From assembly GCA_025200525.1 (NCBI GenBank), contig CM045763.1, forward strand, positions 64,491,018 to 64,555,017: a DNA stretch of 64,000 nucleotides. Reading direction: 5' to 3'. Source of the DNA: Camellia lanceoleosa (lineage: Eukaryota > Streptophyta > Magnoliopsida > Ericales > Theaceae). This document shows positions 32,482-47,400 of this stretch, one piece after another. The first letter of the stretch is position 1. Every line of letters begins with the position of its first letter. The notes under the pieces were generated by a model. That model had not been told where the DNA came from and ran no database searches. It saw only the letters and a program-made list of their open reading frames with translations. The position numbers and the translations under genes were made by a program.

Positions 32482-35400
32482 ATGGCAAGTATGAAAATGA
32501 TGACGAGAAAGGTCGGGAAGTATGAGGTTGGAAGAACGATCGGTGAAGGGACTTTTGCCAAGGTTAAGTTTGCGCAGAATATGGAGACTGGAGAGAGTGT
32601 TGCTGTGAAGGTTATGGTCAAAAGCTCTATACTCAAGCACAAAATGGTTGATCAGGTGCTTAACTCTCTCCTTTTCCCAAAATTCTGAAAATTGACCTTG
32701 CATATGCAATGTATATGTGGATATAACCATGATTATTACAGATACATAGTGTCCTTGTAGTGTTTGAATATAATTTGTAGATGTTCTTAACTTCTAATCA
32801 GTTCTCATGAATTATTACATATCCTGTCTGTATTTGCAAATTGCAACCTTTTACTGCATAATTTGTATCAGTGGAGCTTTTGCCTGTTGTTGCTAATTAG
32901 GGGGGCCACTAAAACGTGTCCTATAAATTTTGAGGTAAAGGGTTTGAACTCAAGGGCAGGCACTTTGTGTTTGTGCAAATTAGGGCAAAGGTTAGGTCCT
33001 ATGGCACGGACACTTCTAAAAGGGCAAGGTATTTGTATCATATTTGTATCGGGGATATTGATACTCCTAAAAAACTCCCAGATACGTATTGGATACTTAC
33101 TAAAAGTATCGGATAGTTCTTTATTAATTTTAAAGTATCGGATACATAATTTTGAAGTATTAGATATTTCAAGTCACATATTACCTTTACAAAATTAGTA
33201 TTGTAGCATTTCTTGCATAACATTATAATATAATATAATTGTAAGTATAAATGCAATAATATTTTTCCAATACTTTGCTTAGTTCTTTGATAAGAAGAAC
33301 ATAGTGAATAAAGTAATATAATTTGTCTAATTGATTTATTCTTGTTGTATTGTGCACGTCCCTTATAACTACATAAAAAGTAAGAATTATAAAATAAAAT
33401 AAAATTTAATATTGTTGTTTTATTATTATAATATAAATATATTAGACTTTATATTAAAATTAAATATTTGTAATACCTATTAAAAATTAAAAGAAGTAAA
33501 CTAACTATTAACTTAAATTAATACCTAATTCTTAAATATTAGTATTTTATATTATAAAATTATAATATGATTTCTCAACATTCTTGAGCTCATGTGTAAT
33601 AAACTAATTACTAATAATTTTTTTAAAAATATTATTTTACGAACGTATCCTAACTGTACCCATATCCTATTTTTTTAGATTTTAGCATATCACTGTATCT
33701 ATTGTATCATATCCGTATCTTGTATCCATATCCATGCTTCCTAGGTTAGGTCTAAGGATGAGTATGGTTCGGTTTGGTTCAGTTTAGAAGTAAACCAATG
33801 GTTAAACCACTATTTATGTTCCATGAAATTTGAAACCAAACCAAACAATAAAAATCTTGGGACCAAGCTAGACCGAACAAATAAATCCAGGTTGGTTTGG
33901 AATCACAATTTTTAGAAACTTGCCATCATTTGTACCATGATCAGGAATATTGCTCACAACTAACAAAACATCAAACAATAAGCTCTCATTTTTTTATTTT
34001 TCAAACTATAATTGTTTAGAACTAGTTTTATCATTGTACAAGAATACAGGGTGTAGAGGGTTAACAACTTATATATATGGGCTACTAATTAGGTAATTGA
34101 GTTTCTATGGTAAGTAATAAATTACATATATATATATATGTTTATATCTAAACGGTTCCGGTTAAACCGGAACCGTATCTATAGAAGCATAGACTGAAGC
34201 GTGAAGTATGGCTCGCCTTATTATAAGAACAATAACTAAACCGTGTGCATTAAGAAAACCAAACCAAACCTATCCAAACCATACCTTACAGTTTTGTCTG
34301 GAGTTATCCGATTTACTATTTTTTGTGCGCTCAACTTTAGTTAGGTTTGTACCCAATACACCTTGCTCAAACCCCATCTAATGGGGACTAAACTGTGTAT
34401 ATAATATATATAAATTTTATTTTTTGTTGTTGTTGTTCCTGCTGCTGCAGCTGCTTTTAGTGGTTTTTGACGTTGGATGAACTAACACACTTGAGAAGTG
34501 GTTTAGTTGAATGCAAGTAAAGAACCAATTTGCTAAAGACACCAAAGTTATATGTAATGTAATGAAGAGTTTATCTTTGAGGATGAATTTTGTTGATCAA
34601 AGTACAATTGCTTCCTACATTGGCTTATCTTCTTACTTGTCTGCATTGTTGTTATTTTCTTACCTCTTTGAGTTGGTTTCCAGATTAAAAGAGAGATATC
34701 CATAATGAAGATTGTCAGACATCCTAACATAGTTCGGCTGCATGAGGTATGTTTAAACTTCTCATAACATGTTTTTACAATAATATGGACTTTCTTTTTA
34801 TATCACATAATTTACGTGCTAAGCCCCTGACTTGCTAGAGCATTCATTGGTGTTAATACCAAGTCACTAATATTAATTTTTTGTTTCATTTTGATATGCT
34901 AGGTTTTGGCTAGCCAGACAAAGATATATATTGTTTTAGAGTTTGTTACTGGTGGAGAACTCTTTGATAGAATAGTAAGACTTCTCCAACTTTTGTTTAT
35001 ATTAATGGTGAATGTTAGTATTCTTTTGCCATTTTACTTTGCTTGGATTCTATTGAAGTGATACCATTGTATTCATCATGGCATTGTATCAGTTGCATAT
35101 GAAATTTGGATTGGGTTACAGAGTGTTAATATGTCTTTGGTTCTCTCATTTAAAAGCACTTTGGCCCATTGATATCTATATTGTAAGAAGTCTTTTGGAC
35201 TGAATATGTTAAATTTTAGTACAATCAGTTGGAATTTAAGAAACCTGGAGTGCTTTTTAAATTTTAAGATTGATACTTGCTCAAATTTGTAGAGTGACTG
35301 TGGGTACATATTGTCACATGAGAGGGGATAAGTACTACATATGACTTATATCTAGATCTTAGTGTTCGTGATAACGTTGGACTAATTATTTGTAATCCTG

Positions 35401-38400
35401 ATACTCCATTAAATTGTTGAGTTGAATTGTCACTTTTAGCAAGATAGATCTTCTTAAATTGTTGCAAATTCTTATGCTAAAGCATCATGACGGAAAGATA
35501 GATCTGGCAAGAGAAAAGTTTCTAATTCTAAAGTTAGTTCATGTCTTCCAAGCAGGAGTTAGTTCATGTCTTCCAAGCAGGACGAGAGACCCGGAATCAA
35601 GCTTCTAATTAGAGGACTTAAAGGTTGTTTCTTGTTGGATCACAACTCGATGGTCAACACATCAACTTTTTTCTTTTACTTTTAAAATTATGTTTGGTTC
35701 GCTTGTTTTTTGCTAAGCTATAATGCTTTGCTGCCCCTCTATTATTCCATTTTAAAGTCCATCTCTGGTGGGAATGTTATGTGCGTCCTTCAGAGCTTGA
35801 TTTCAAGGAGCTCTTTATTGAAGGAATTTCAAGGTGGTGATAAAGTTTTTCTTCATCATATTCTCTTTCTGTCAATTGAGATTTACTGGATTCATGAGGC
35901 TAGATTACCGACTCCTGGAAATTGATGAGTTCTCGAAAAAAGGGCTTGGTATGGTTGGAATTAATAATTTGCTCATAACTTGGTTGTCCAGATTTCAGGA
36001 GCCATGCGAGGCTTATACTTAGAATTGAATCACAATAAGGATCAAGGAATACACCACTAAGCTTCACCTGTGGAGTGCAAATCCTTTAATACCAATTTCT
36101 AGTTGGAGTGTTGCCTTGCTCAGAAGGGTTTACTTCATATTTTGAGACGAACACTGCATAGGATTGTACGAGGATAATTATAATAGGATGATGCTGTGAT
36201 GGTCCTCTGTTCAGCCTTCTTTCTATATATATAGAGTCTGGTTTGTATCTTACCTCTACCAAAGAACTGCACTCAATCTTATAGTATTATTTCTTTTGGA
36301 AAGGATGAAATATAGGATTATTGTCTTAAAATTCTGCAGGCTCTTTAAAGCTGCTTAATTCAATATTTTATTCCAGTTGATAAAATCTAGAGTTTTGGCA
36401 CAGGCTTACAAATGATTGTTGATATTGTAGTTTTAGCTTGCATAACCAGTCATTGTATGTCTGAGTGAGGAAATCATTCTGGCGTACTTTTGGTGGGTCT
36501 ATTTGTTCTGTAGCTTATACCTTGAGTTCCATGGGTTCTTCTAGAAATGAGTTGCACTCCTTATTGATTTTGGCTTTTCTAAGTTTTCTTCATTGTTTAC
36601 CTTTTCATTTCAACAATATACAGTTGATATGAGGTTTCGGTTTCCCAATAGAATACACACACCGCGACTCTTAGTTCAGGAATGGTATTTCCTCTCTCTT
36701 GACTTTGATATGCACCATTAGGAATCCATTTGATATGCACCATTAGGAATCCAACATTCTATGGTGTATGTAAACTTTCGGATCTGTTCATCAAGTTAGT
36801 TGTTAGACAGCTGCATCCAAAATCCTGTGGTCAACAGGGGTTTTTTTTTTTGCCAATATCACTGTCATTGATACTTGATTGGCTACGCTAGTCCTATCAA
36901 AAGTAGTTCTTAGAGTACTATACATTTTTGGATTTGAATAGGTTCTTGCTTGTTGAAATATTGGAAGAGATTGTGCATTTTACATTTCGTTTTGCTTCTT
37001 TCTTGTTCTAGTAATTCAAGTTTTCAGTGCATGATGTTAGATGCTGTTCATTGGGTATGTTTTCTGCCCAAAATTTTACTTGGTTCAAAACCACTTGAAA
37101 GTCGTAAGTAGCTTGATTGCCTCAACAGAAAATATATATTTTTAAGAATCAAAAGAAAATATCATTTGGTTTGGCTGTTAGACATTATTTTATTTTTATG
37201 CATGTCAAAAATATGGAGAATGTGAAGCAATTTGCATTTAGGTTTAAGCTCATTAGGTGTACCTAATATGGACATGTTAGAATTCATGCCTTTTCCACCT
37301 GTATGGGCAGGGAGGCAAACTTGGGTGACTAGTAAAAATTCTGTGTTATTTACATGGGCTTGATGTGTTCACTAATCTAAAATTCTGAGATGATGGTCTC
37401 ATTGTTTGGCTAAGTGCCTAATCAGTCTCTTGATTGGATATATCGTCCAATCTTTACATCCCTGAGGACTTGCGATTGAATATCCAACAAGTTGTTCACT
37501 TCATTCTACTTATATTGTATAATGGATCAGCCCTACCTATAATTCGAAAATGCACTACCATCATGGTGATCAAGTCCCATATTCGAGCTGGGGAATGGCA
37601 GTGTAAGTTTTCTGAATGAAACTGTATATTAGATTGAATTGATTGACAAAGAATACATCATTTATAAAGAACACTAATTCCTAATCCTACATGAATGCAT
37701 CACTGATATATAGAAGTCTAATAGGACACTAATTCCTAATCTTATAAATTGTTCACCACTCTGCATCGTGAGTCGTGGTTGTATCCCTTGATCATGATTG
37801 ATGGCTTGTTTGGTTCGAAGGCCTCTCTTTCTCTCAATCGATTGGTTTGTATAGGTCAATCGATTGATCGACTGGTCTGTCTAGGTCGATCGATTGCTGG
37901 AAACCACTTCTTCTCTCTCCTCCTTGTCTCGCCGTTGTGGTTTTCTGGTTCGTTGTCCCTCTCTGTCTCGCTGGTTCTCCTTAGGGCTTCGACATCCTTG
38001 CAATCGAGCCCTCTGGTTATCTCTCTCTCTTTGTCTCTCGTATTGTTATTAGTATCTGAATTCACCAGTATTTGACCCAACTGTGCTAATTTGGGATTAT
38101 TACAGTTTGATCCCTCTGATTAAGTTGTTTTATACTTGGACACCATAAACTTTGCTTTATTGCAAATGTCGGATACTAAAATCCAAGCCATCAAATGCAA
38201 ACTCACTGGTGGCAATTATGCCTATTGGGCCAGTGTTATGAAGAATTTTCTTCTTGGTCAAAAAAAATAGGGCTATGTTTCTGGTTCTGTTCCTCGTCCA
38301 TCGGACCCGAAAGCGAAAGGGTATCTGACTTCCTGTGACTCTTGGGATTGTGATAATGCCCAAGTTTTGACCTGGTTTCATAACTTTGTGGATGATCGTA

Positions 38401-41400
38401 TTAGAATGATGTTTTCCAAGTACAGTATTGCCAAGGAGGTGTGAGATTATTTACTAGGTGTTTATCAGCAGTCTAACTTTTCTAAGCAGTATGAGTTGGA
38501 AATGGCTATTCAGAATGCTCGTCAGCGGGATCAGACTATTCAAGACTTCTATATTGAGATGACAGGTCTCTGGGATTAGTTGGCTCTTATGGAACCACTT
38601 AGTCTCAAGATATTGGACGCTTATCTTGAGTTTCGAGAGCAGGGTCGTTTAGTGCAATTCTTAACGGCTCTCTCCCCTTAGTTTGAGGCTATCCGAGGTG
38701 GCATCCTTCACCGATCTCCTCTTCCATCTGTGGATGCTATTGTTTGTGAGCTCTTCTCCGAGGAAACCCGTCTTAAGACAGCTAGTCAGACTCTGCCTCT
38801 TTCTGTCTTCTTGGCTCCTGCCAAGCCTACCTTGTTATCGATCTCACCTCCTCATCAGCTTCAGGCCACTGCGAAACCCAAGAAAGGACCATTAGGGCCA
38901 GATGAGTGTGCTTTCTGCCATCAGAGGGGTCATTGGAAGAGCAACTGTCCCAAGAAGGGACGTTAGCCTACTCCGTCTTCTCAGACACAGTTCCGCGGTC
39001 CTACCTTGGGTACTTTCCGACGTCTTGCTGCTTATACTACATCTACTCCGGCTCCTGATCCTAACTTGGCTTCCTTGAGTGCTCAGGTTGCACAACTTCA
39101 GCATATTCTATCAACCTCTCAGCCATCTCCATCTGCCTCCGCTTTTACCTCTCTACATTCAGGTTTGCTTGGGTCCTCTTCAGGTATTCCTTCTTCTATC
39201 TGGCTTTTTGGCTCTGATTTCATGTAAGTTTTCTGAATGAAACTGTATATTAGATTGAATTGATTGACAAAGAATACATCATTTATATAGAACACTAATT
39301 CCTAATCCTACATGAATACAAGAATACGTCACTGATATATAGAAGTCTAATAGGACACTAATTCCTAATCCTATAAGGAAAAAGGAGAACACATTCTTCA
39401 CTGTTTTGTACTTGGCAATAACTTCATACAAGTCCCAAATAATTGAAGAAGTGGGTTAAGATATGTTGGGCTGTGAGATGGAAAGTGGGATGACCCCACT
39501 TGCAATTGGTTGATTAAATTATGAAAATATAACTTTGGGCTTTGAGATGCATCCTAATGGATACAAAAGATCATGATGGAAATTGAAGAGGTAGTTCACT
39601 TATATTTTAGCTTTGATGAGGATACAATTGACTTTGATTTAGCTCAGAGATCTGCTGTATCTGTAAGCAGTAACCTGGTTTTCAATTTATTAATGTAAAA
39701 TGTTGCCTCTTAATTTTTGCAGCGTTATTAATGTTGGAAACTCTTTCTTGTTATGCTTACCGTGGGTGTACACTGTACAGGTTCATAAAGGAAGGCTCTC
39801 TGAGAATGAATCTAGGTGCTACTTTCAGCAACTTATAGATGCAGTTGCTCATTGTCATAGTAAGGGTGTTTACCACAGAGATTTGAAGGTGTGGGGTGAT
39901 GGTTGACACAACTCTTTCTCAGCTGGCAGTTATTTTGCATTTATAAGATTACATTTTCACCCAAGTTAATTGTTCTTTCTTTTCCTTTTGATTTATAGCC
40001 TGAAAATCTTCTTCTCGATTCCCATGGAAACTTGAAAGTTTCTGATTTTGGACTGAGTGCATTGCCCCAACAGGTATGCATGTTCAAATTCTATTTGCAT
40101 TAAATCAGGCTAGGGAGGTTTTTTATTTCTAAACAATGTACAAGTGTTCATGCTCTATAATTTTTTTTTTCTTTCTAAATCCGCGTGCAGGGAGTTGAAC
40201 TTCTTCACACCACTTGTGGGACGCCAAATTATGTTGCTCCTGAGGTAGACTTTTCAAGATACTCTGCATTGTAATTTAATATGGTCTCGTGCACTGCTGC
40301 ATTCCAGTTTTGTGTGTACATTTATATTTGGTTTCATTTGACTTGGGCTTCATATTGGTTGAATATTCTTGTTGGCATTAGTGTATGTATATAACTTATA
40401 CATAATCTCTCTATGAAGTGCATGGTGTCAAATTTATGGAAGCTTTTTGTACTTCCGTAATGATTTTATTAACATTGTTCCTATTTTTACTGATCTGTAA
40501 AGCTTGAAGCTGGGGCAAGTCCTTATTATAATTGTACTTTATTCCAGTAATTATTTCTTTTCTTATAAGCAGGGGATGAACACCATTGTAATTTGACGCA
40601 ACATTACAATAATTACCTAGGCTTTGATTCATATTTTCTTGTAGCACCACTATTCGCTTGATAAACCAAATCAAACCATTTGCATGATAGTTCCACTAAA
40701 ATTATTCGAGACTACCACTTCCAGTGCAACCACTTCCTTTCTCCGCCATTGGCTTTGCCACCACTTAAACACTACCATCATTTCATTCCCACCACTGCCG
40801 TAGCATTGAGGTCATCCTCATGCTTAAGGCTGATGATTATGTAGTAGAAAAGACTTAAGAACCATTACAAAACTCCTCTTTTCTTCTCTATTGAAATTTC
40901 TGAGCTATTATATGATGGAGCTTTTTACTTTACATGTATAGATATGGGCTATGGATAGATGTGGAATACTATGGACTATAGATATGCCTTACTACCCATG
41001 TTTAAATTTATATCTAAATACAAATCTGTTTGTCAAAAATTTATTCAAACATGACAATGGGCTTTCTTGTAAATGCACCATTCGAAGATGCTTCGTCAAA
41101 GTTTGTGCTCTATCAACTATGGCGCATAAAATGGGCAGAGGGAAGTAAGTACTGATATTTGAAACCACAGTGATTTAATTATGAGTCAAATAATTGTCAT
41201 ACTTGGGAAATATTTGAACAATAAGAGCTGTAAAGTTGATTGTAAGAAGGATTGGTCATTGTCTTTTATTTGGCAATAGACAGGTGTAAGAGGAGGTGTT
41301 TTAACCCCTTGTTGATTTCTGTGCAAGGGGGGTGGTGCAGGAAGGGACAAACTCTTAAGACTCTGTCATTGAGTCTATCCCTTGCTTGCTCTCCCTTAAC

Positions 41401-44400
41401 TTCTATGCCATATGAGTCATTTTATATTTTCTCCTGTTCTCCCTTGCATTGTCAACAGCTATGCATATGTCTTGTTTCCTTTGAAAGTAATATGCAATAG
41501 AAATTGTATCCCTTAGCCTTTCTGTAACTTTGCCGATAGTTGTGAAGTTTCTGTGATATAATTGTGCTTTGAAGGAAGCTTTTCAGTTGGCTAATGTTTC
41601 AATTCTTCTGGTTAAACTCACCATGTTTCTCCTACATTATTTATTTATTCAAAACCTTTTTTTTCCAAAGAAGCATGGTCCTTCATTTTTTTGCTGCCAT
41701 CTAAATTTCTTCTCAACCAATGCCATAGGTTTTATGCCACCGGGGTTATGATGGTGCTGCAGCAGATGTCTGGTCATGTGGAGTCATCCTTTATGTTTTA
41801 ATGGCTGGGTATCTTCCATTTGATGACATAGACCTTCCAACCTTGTACCAAAAGGTTAGTTTCTCTTATTCTTTTAACTGCTTATGTTTAGTGCTTAAAT
41901 TCTGTCAGATGTCGTTCTGATGCGTTGATATATTTCATTTTCTAGTAACTTATAATGGTGATGTATTTTTATCAAGAATACATCTTTGTTGTGCCCATTT
42001 GTTTAACATGTCGGACACTCCATTCAGAACATATTGCATATGTGCCATGCCTATGTCCATAATTTTTTCTCTTCGCTGTTTGTGGGAGGTCACTGTCACA
42101 GGCATATATTGTGTTTGTGTCAGACACTGACAACCGTGTCTTTGGCAAGAGCATAAGTTGCAACGAGGGCATGTTTAATCTTTTAAGCACTTTACGAATT
42201 GAGAAAAATTTCTCATTGGACCCATTTTAATCATCTAAAACATTTGGTAAACCATGCCAGTATGTGTGATACTTTCTAACTGTTCCTCTGATTTGTGTAG
42301 ATAAATGTTGCTGAATTTTCGTGTCCAATTTGGTTTTCTCCTGGTGCAAAGTCCTTGATACATAAGATCCTTGATCCCAACCCAGAGATTGTGAGTATGA
42401 AGATCATTGCTTATTGATTATTTTGAATCAGTGAAGCACCTCACCTTCTGTTTCTATTCTTTGATTTTGATGGTTTATTTGAATTGATGTTCCCTATTTT
42501 TTGATTGTTTATCCGAATTGAGTTGATATACAAATTTTAACATTTAGTTGATAGTTGAATTTCAACCAAACTCTCCTCAAACTTCATCTCTATTTGGTAT
42601 TTAAATTTCAATCTAACTTCTTTATCTCTCTTCAAAACCTAACTTATCTTTGTTTATATAACTACACTCACGTCTCTGTCTTGTCTTATAGATTTTCATG
42701 TGCTTTAAACATTCTCTATATTCTTCCAATGAAGTCTCTTTAACCTTCAAAGTGACAAACTTAAGACTATAGATAATAAGTTTTGCAATTATATGTGCTT
42801 ATGGGTTCAATGGCCGTTAATTGGCATGCATTTTATGGTGATGAAGTGACAACAACCTTAACATATATTTAATCAATTTACTACTAAAATCTGAAGCTTT
42901 GCTGGTGGGATCAAGAGTGTGTTAGCTTTAGTTTTGCCATTTTTCCTGCTAGAATATTATATAAACAATTCAAATCATGTGGTCTATAAATAAATATTAA
43001 TATCATCTCCAATAGTAAACTATTGATGGATACATAGAAGTAAAATTCTTCCCTTCTGGGGGGTTCTCATTTGTTTGAAAACAAATGAAATCACCAATTT
43101 TCCGCTTCCCAAAATTCTGAAAATTTTGGAATTGATTCCACTTTTATGAAAACGAAAACAATATACCAAACAAAATTTTGTTTCTGGTTTCCCAAAAAAA
43201 AAAAAAAAAAAAAAAAATTGAAAAAAAAAAACAATAACAGAAAACAGAAGTGTCAAGTCAACAAACAACCCCTATATTAAGTCCCAATGCATAATTTTGG
43301 CTTTAGTAACCTATGAAACTCTTATAGCTACAACCTTAATTTCATCTTCCTTCAATAAGAGTATAACACTCCATTACCTTAGCAAGTGTTCCTAAATTCT
43401 ATTACTTGGAATCCATAAACCAACAAGAAGTTAATATGATTTTAGTAGACACTTGGCAACCGACGTAAGCTCTGTTTGCAGCAGCACACGTTGCAAGTGG
43501 TCTATAAAATGAGCTTGTTTAAGAAGGTTGTATGGTGCTTTCTAACTCCTCAAAGATGTCAATCTCTCTGTCCGTACTTATTTTCATCATTTGAGTGTCT
43601 AACTCTTACTTTGTGTATGCATATCAAAATCACATTGTTTTTGTGCGAGGATGAAATTATACCTTTTGGTTGTATGTTTACCAAGGATAATCAATTTTTT
43701 TTACTGAACTGTACTTTTAAGATCTCTTTGATATTTTCTTCTCCTTCATTTTCTGTAATTGTTCTTTGTATTCATGCAGCGTATCAAGATTGAAGGGATT
43801 AAGAATGACCCATGGTTTCGACAGAACTATGTGGCTGTTAAACAAGGAGAAAATGAAGACGTGAATTTGGATGATGTTCGTGCAGTTTTTGATGACATCG
43901 AGGTTGTGCCCCCCCCCTCCCCTCCTCCTCTTTGCTTTGTAGAATTTGAAGTCTTTTCTATTGTTATTGTTAGAATAGGAAATTATGTTCACATCTTAGA
44001 ATAGGAAATGATAATATTCTAATTTGTTCCTTGATCTATGTAATGGGCTGTTATGAGTTGGCCCTTAAATCATGCCTTATGGCACTCCTGTAATTATGGT
44101 TTATTTCTAATATAAAAGGGGATGAGGTCTTACTCATTCCCTAACTCTTCTCTTCTCTAAAGCTATCATGGTATTAGAGCCATAAACCTAGACCTATACA
44201 CCACCACCTAGCCACCCTACAGCCACCACACAACCACCCATAGAGTTTTATCAACCTCTTGTGAGAGTAGAGGTCCTTATAGCAGCAGAGGTGACCAAGG
44301 TTGAGTCGACAGTCACCAAAGGCCATCTAGGCTTGGTCAATTACTGCTAAAAGCCTCCCCAGGCCTGGTCGACAGTCACTGAAGGACACCCAGGCCTGGT

Positions 44401-47400
44401 CAACAATCTTCGAAGGCCACCCAGGCTTGGTCAACTGCTGCCAAAGGTCACCCAGGCCCTGCCGAAGGCACCCAGGTCCTGCCGAAGGCTCCCAAGTCCT
44501 ACCGAAGGCTCCCTATGCCTACTTGATTGCTGTCGGAAGCTCACCTGGGCTAGTTGACACCTTTTCTGGTCATCCGATAGTGTTTCTGTCTGTTTCAGCT
44601 CCATCCCAATGCCTACTTGATTGCTGTTGGAAGCTCGCCTGAGCTAGTCGACACCTTTTCTGGTCATTTGATAGTGTCTTTGTCTGTTTTGGCTCCATCC
44701 ACTACTCCGCTGCCCTCTGTTGACTCTGGTTCTGGGTATGATCTGATTAGTTCATCTATTTGTTTATTTGTTCTACACAGTACCCACCTTTATCTCTCTG
44801 TTTACTTGATGGGTCACGCTTTTGTCATTTAATAAGGCCCTGTTTTACTTTGAAAAACTGAATATTATATTATGATCTCATAGTGGTCAGTACTACACAT
44901 TGCTTGTTCATTCCATTCGATCTTTCCAATTTTTGTGATTAGTGCAGTATTCTTGGGTTAGGATTGTAGAGTATATATGGCTGACTTAACTAGTGAATCC
45001 ATCCCTATTTCTCAACCACCGAAGGGGGAGAGTCCCATCATGACTACTACATCTGACACTATGAATCCTAACTTTAAAATCACCATCTCTCTATTTAATG
45101 GTCAGAACTACCTAGCATGGTCACAGAGTCTGACTCTTTTTCTCAAGAGTAGGGAAAAGATGGGTTATGTTGATGGGAGAATACAAGCACCTAGCATTAC
45201 AGATTCCAGTTATGACCAGTGGGAAATTACAAATTCTCTGATCATGGGACGGCTGATACACTCTATGGTTCCTAAGATTGGTGAAGGATGCTTGTCCATG
45301 GATACTACACAGGACATTTGGGGGGCTGTGGCTACTACTTATTCCCGCAAAGGGAATTTCTCCTAGGCATTCGAATTGCGTCGATCCATTGAAAGGTTGG
45401 TACAAGTTGAGATGACTATCTTCTAGTATTTTACCTTCCTTAGCAATGGGTGAAAGCGTCTTGATCACCTTCAGGGTTACGAGCCTATCTATTCCACTGA
45501 TTCTGTTAGTTACTAAAAGTTTGTGGGACAAGAGCGGGTCTTCAAGTTCTTGAAAGGTCTGAATGTGGAGTATGATCCGGTTCGGAGCAGAGTCCTTGGC
45601 ATGGATGTGCTTCATTCTCTCCAGGAAGTCTTTGTTTTTGTGTAGAATGAGGAGAGTCGCGGCTCTGCTATGCTTCTTTCTACCACTACTAATCGCTTTG
45701 CCTTGGTTTCTGCACCCCCTCGAGATGGAGAACAGGTAACACGTGGTTCTCGTCCTTCTTCTGAGAAGAATCATCTTTTCTGTGACTACTGCCGTCGACC
45801 TCGTCACACCTGAGAGACTTGTTGGAAGCTGCATGAGACTCCTTCTAGTGGCCGAGGCGACTATCCTAGTTATTGCGGGGGTAGATCTAGCCAGTCTAGA
45901 GGTCGAGGAGCCAATGCTCGGGCACATCTTTCGGAATCACGGTTGAGCCACCACCTTCATCTCTAGTTGTCTCACCAGCTGCTGATGTTTCGGGGTTATC
46001 TGCCTCGGATTTTGAGATTGCTTTTCGTCACTTGTTTGACCGTCGAGCCTCCACGTCTGCCATAGGTGCACCCTCTTCTTCCTTTTCCAATTCAGGTAAC
46101 TTGGCTTCCTCCCCATGTGCATTGCTATCTCATACCACTGTGTCATGGATTATTGATTCTAGTGCTTCTGACCATATGTTTGGTTCCTCTCATTTATTCT
46201 TAGAGTATAACCCCTCTTCAGGTTAAGAAAAAGTGCGTATTGCTGATGGTATTATGTCCTCTGTATCAGGGAAAGGTTTAATTCATGTCACTTCTTCCCT
46301 TCCTTTGTCCTCTGTCCTCCATGTTCCCAATTTTAGTGTTAATCTTTTATTTTTGAGTCGTATTACTCGTGATTTGAATTGTAGCATGACGTTTTTCCCT
46401 GATCGTTGTCTTTTCTAGGACCTTATCACAAAGAAGGAGATTGGTAGTGGTAAAGAGGAACATGGTCTCTACATTCTAAATTAGACAGACAAGCTGGCTC
46501 ACTCATCTATGTAGTTACCATCCACCAAGGAAGACCTTTGGCTGTGGCACCACCGTTTAGGACATCTCTCTTTTTAACTCCTTGAGTATTTATTTCCTTT
46601 TGTCTTTGAGAAAAATAATGTGTTTGATTTTCAATGTGAGTCTTGTCCATTGGAAAACAACACTGAGCTTCTTTTGCTCTTTCTATTAATAAAAGTTTAG
46701 TTCCATTTATTTTAATTCATTTTGATGTCTGGGATCCCTCGCGTTTTGTGTCTTTAAAAGGTCAAAAATGGTTTGTCACTTTCATAGATGATTGTTCTAG
46801 GACCACTTGGGTCTATCTGATGAAAGATAAAAGTGAGGTGTTTTCTGTGTTTCAAAACTTTCATAAAATGATTTGTACTCAGTTTGGGGCGGTTGTCAAA
46901 ATTTTACGTTTTGATGTGGGGGAATATATTGACTCGTCTTGTCAGCTATTTCTGGCATTATTCATCACACTTCCTGCACTAATACCCCTTAACAAAATGG
47001 TGTTGCCAAATGGAAAAATTGTCATCTCCTTGACGTGGCTTGTTATCTATCCTTTGAAATGCGTGTTCCTAGATCCTATTGGGGGGAAGCGATTTTCACT
47101 GCCGTTTATTTGATTAATCGTCTTCCTACCCAAGTCCTTCACAAACAAACACCTTTTCAAGTTCTGTCTGGGTCCACCTCCTCTGGGTTCGCCATTCCCC
47201 CCAAGACCTTTGGCTGTGTTTGCTTTGTCCACAATCATTACCCCACTTGTGCTAAATTTGATCCTTGGTCTTTTAAGTGCGTTTTCCTGGGTTACTCTGC
47301 CACACAAAAGGGTTATAAGTGTTATCATCCTCCCACTCGCAAATGGTTTGTCTCCATGGATGTCACATTTTTTGAGTCTTAGTCTTACTTTCTTCCCTCT

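Noticed and set aside
32863..33198. Open frame in kinase intron 1
   Set aside because: It crosses the border of the Mutator-type insertion and has no known domain; the kinase exons join correctly without it.
45121..45927. Minus-strand open frame of 268 codons
   Set aside because: It is antisense to the copia gag region, whose sense reading has clear Gag and zinc-knuckle motifs. The antisense frame has no recognisable domain.
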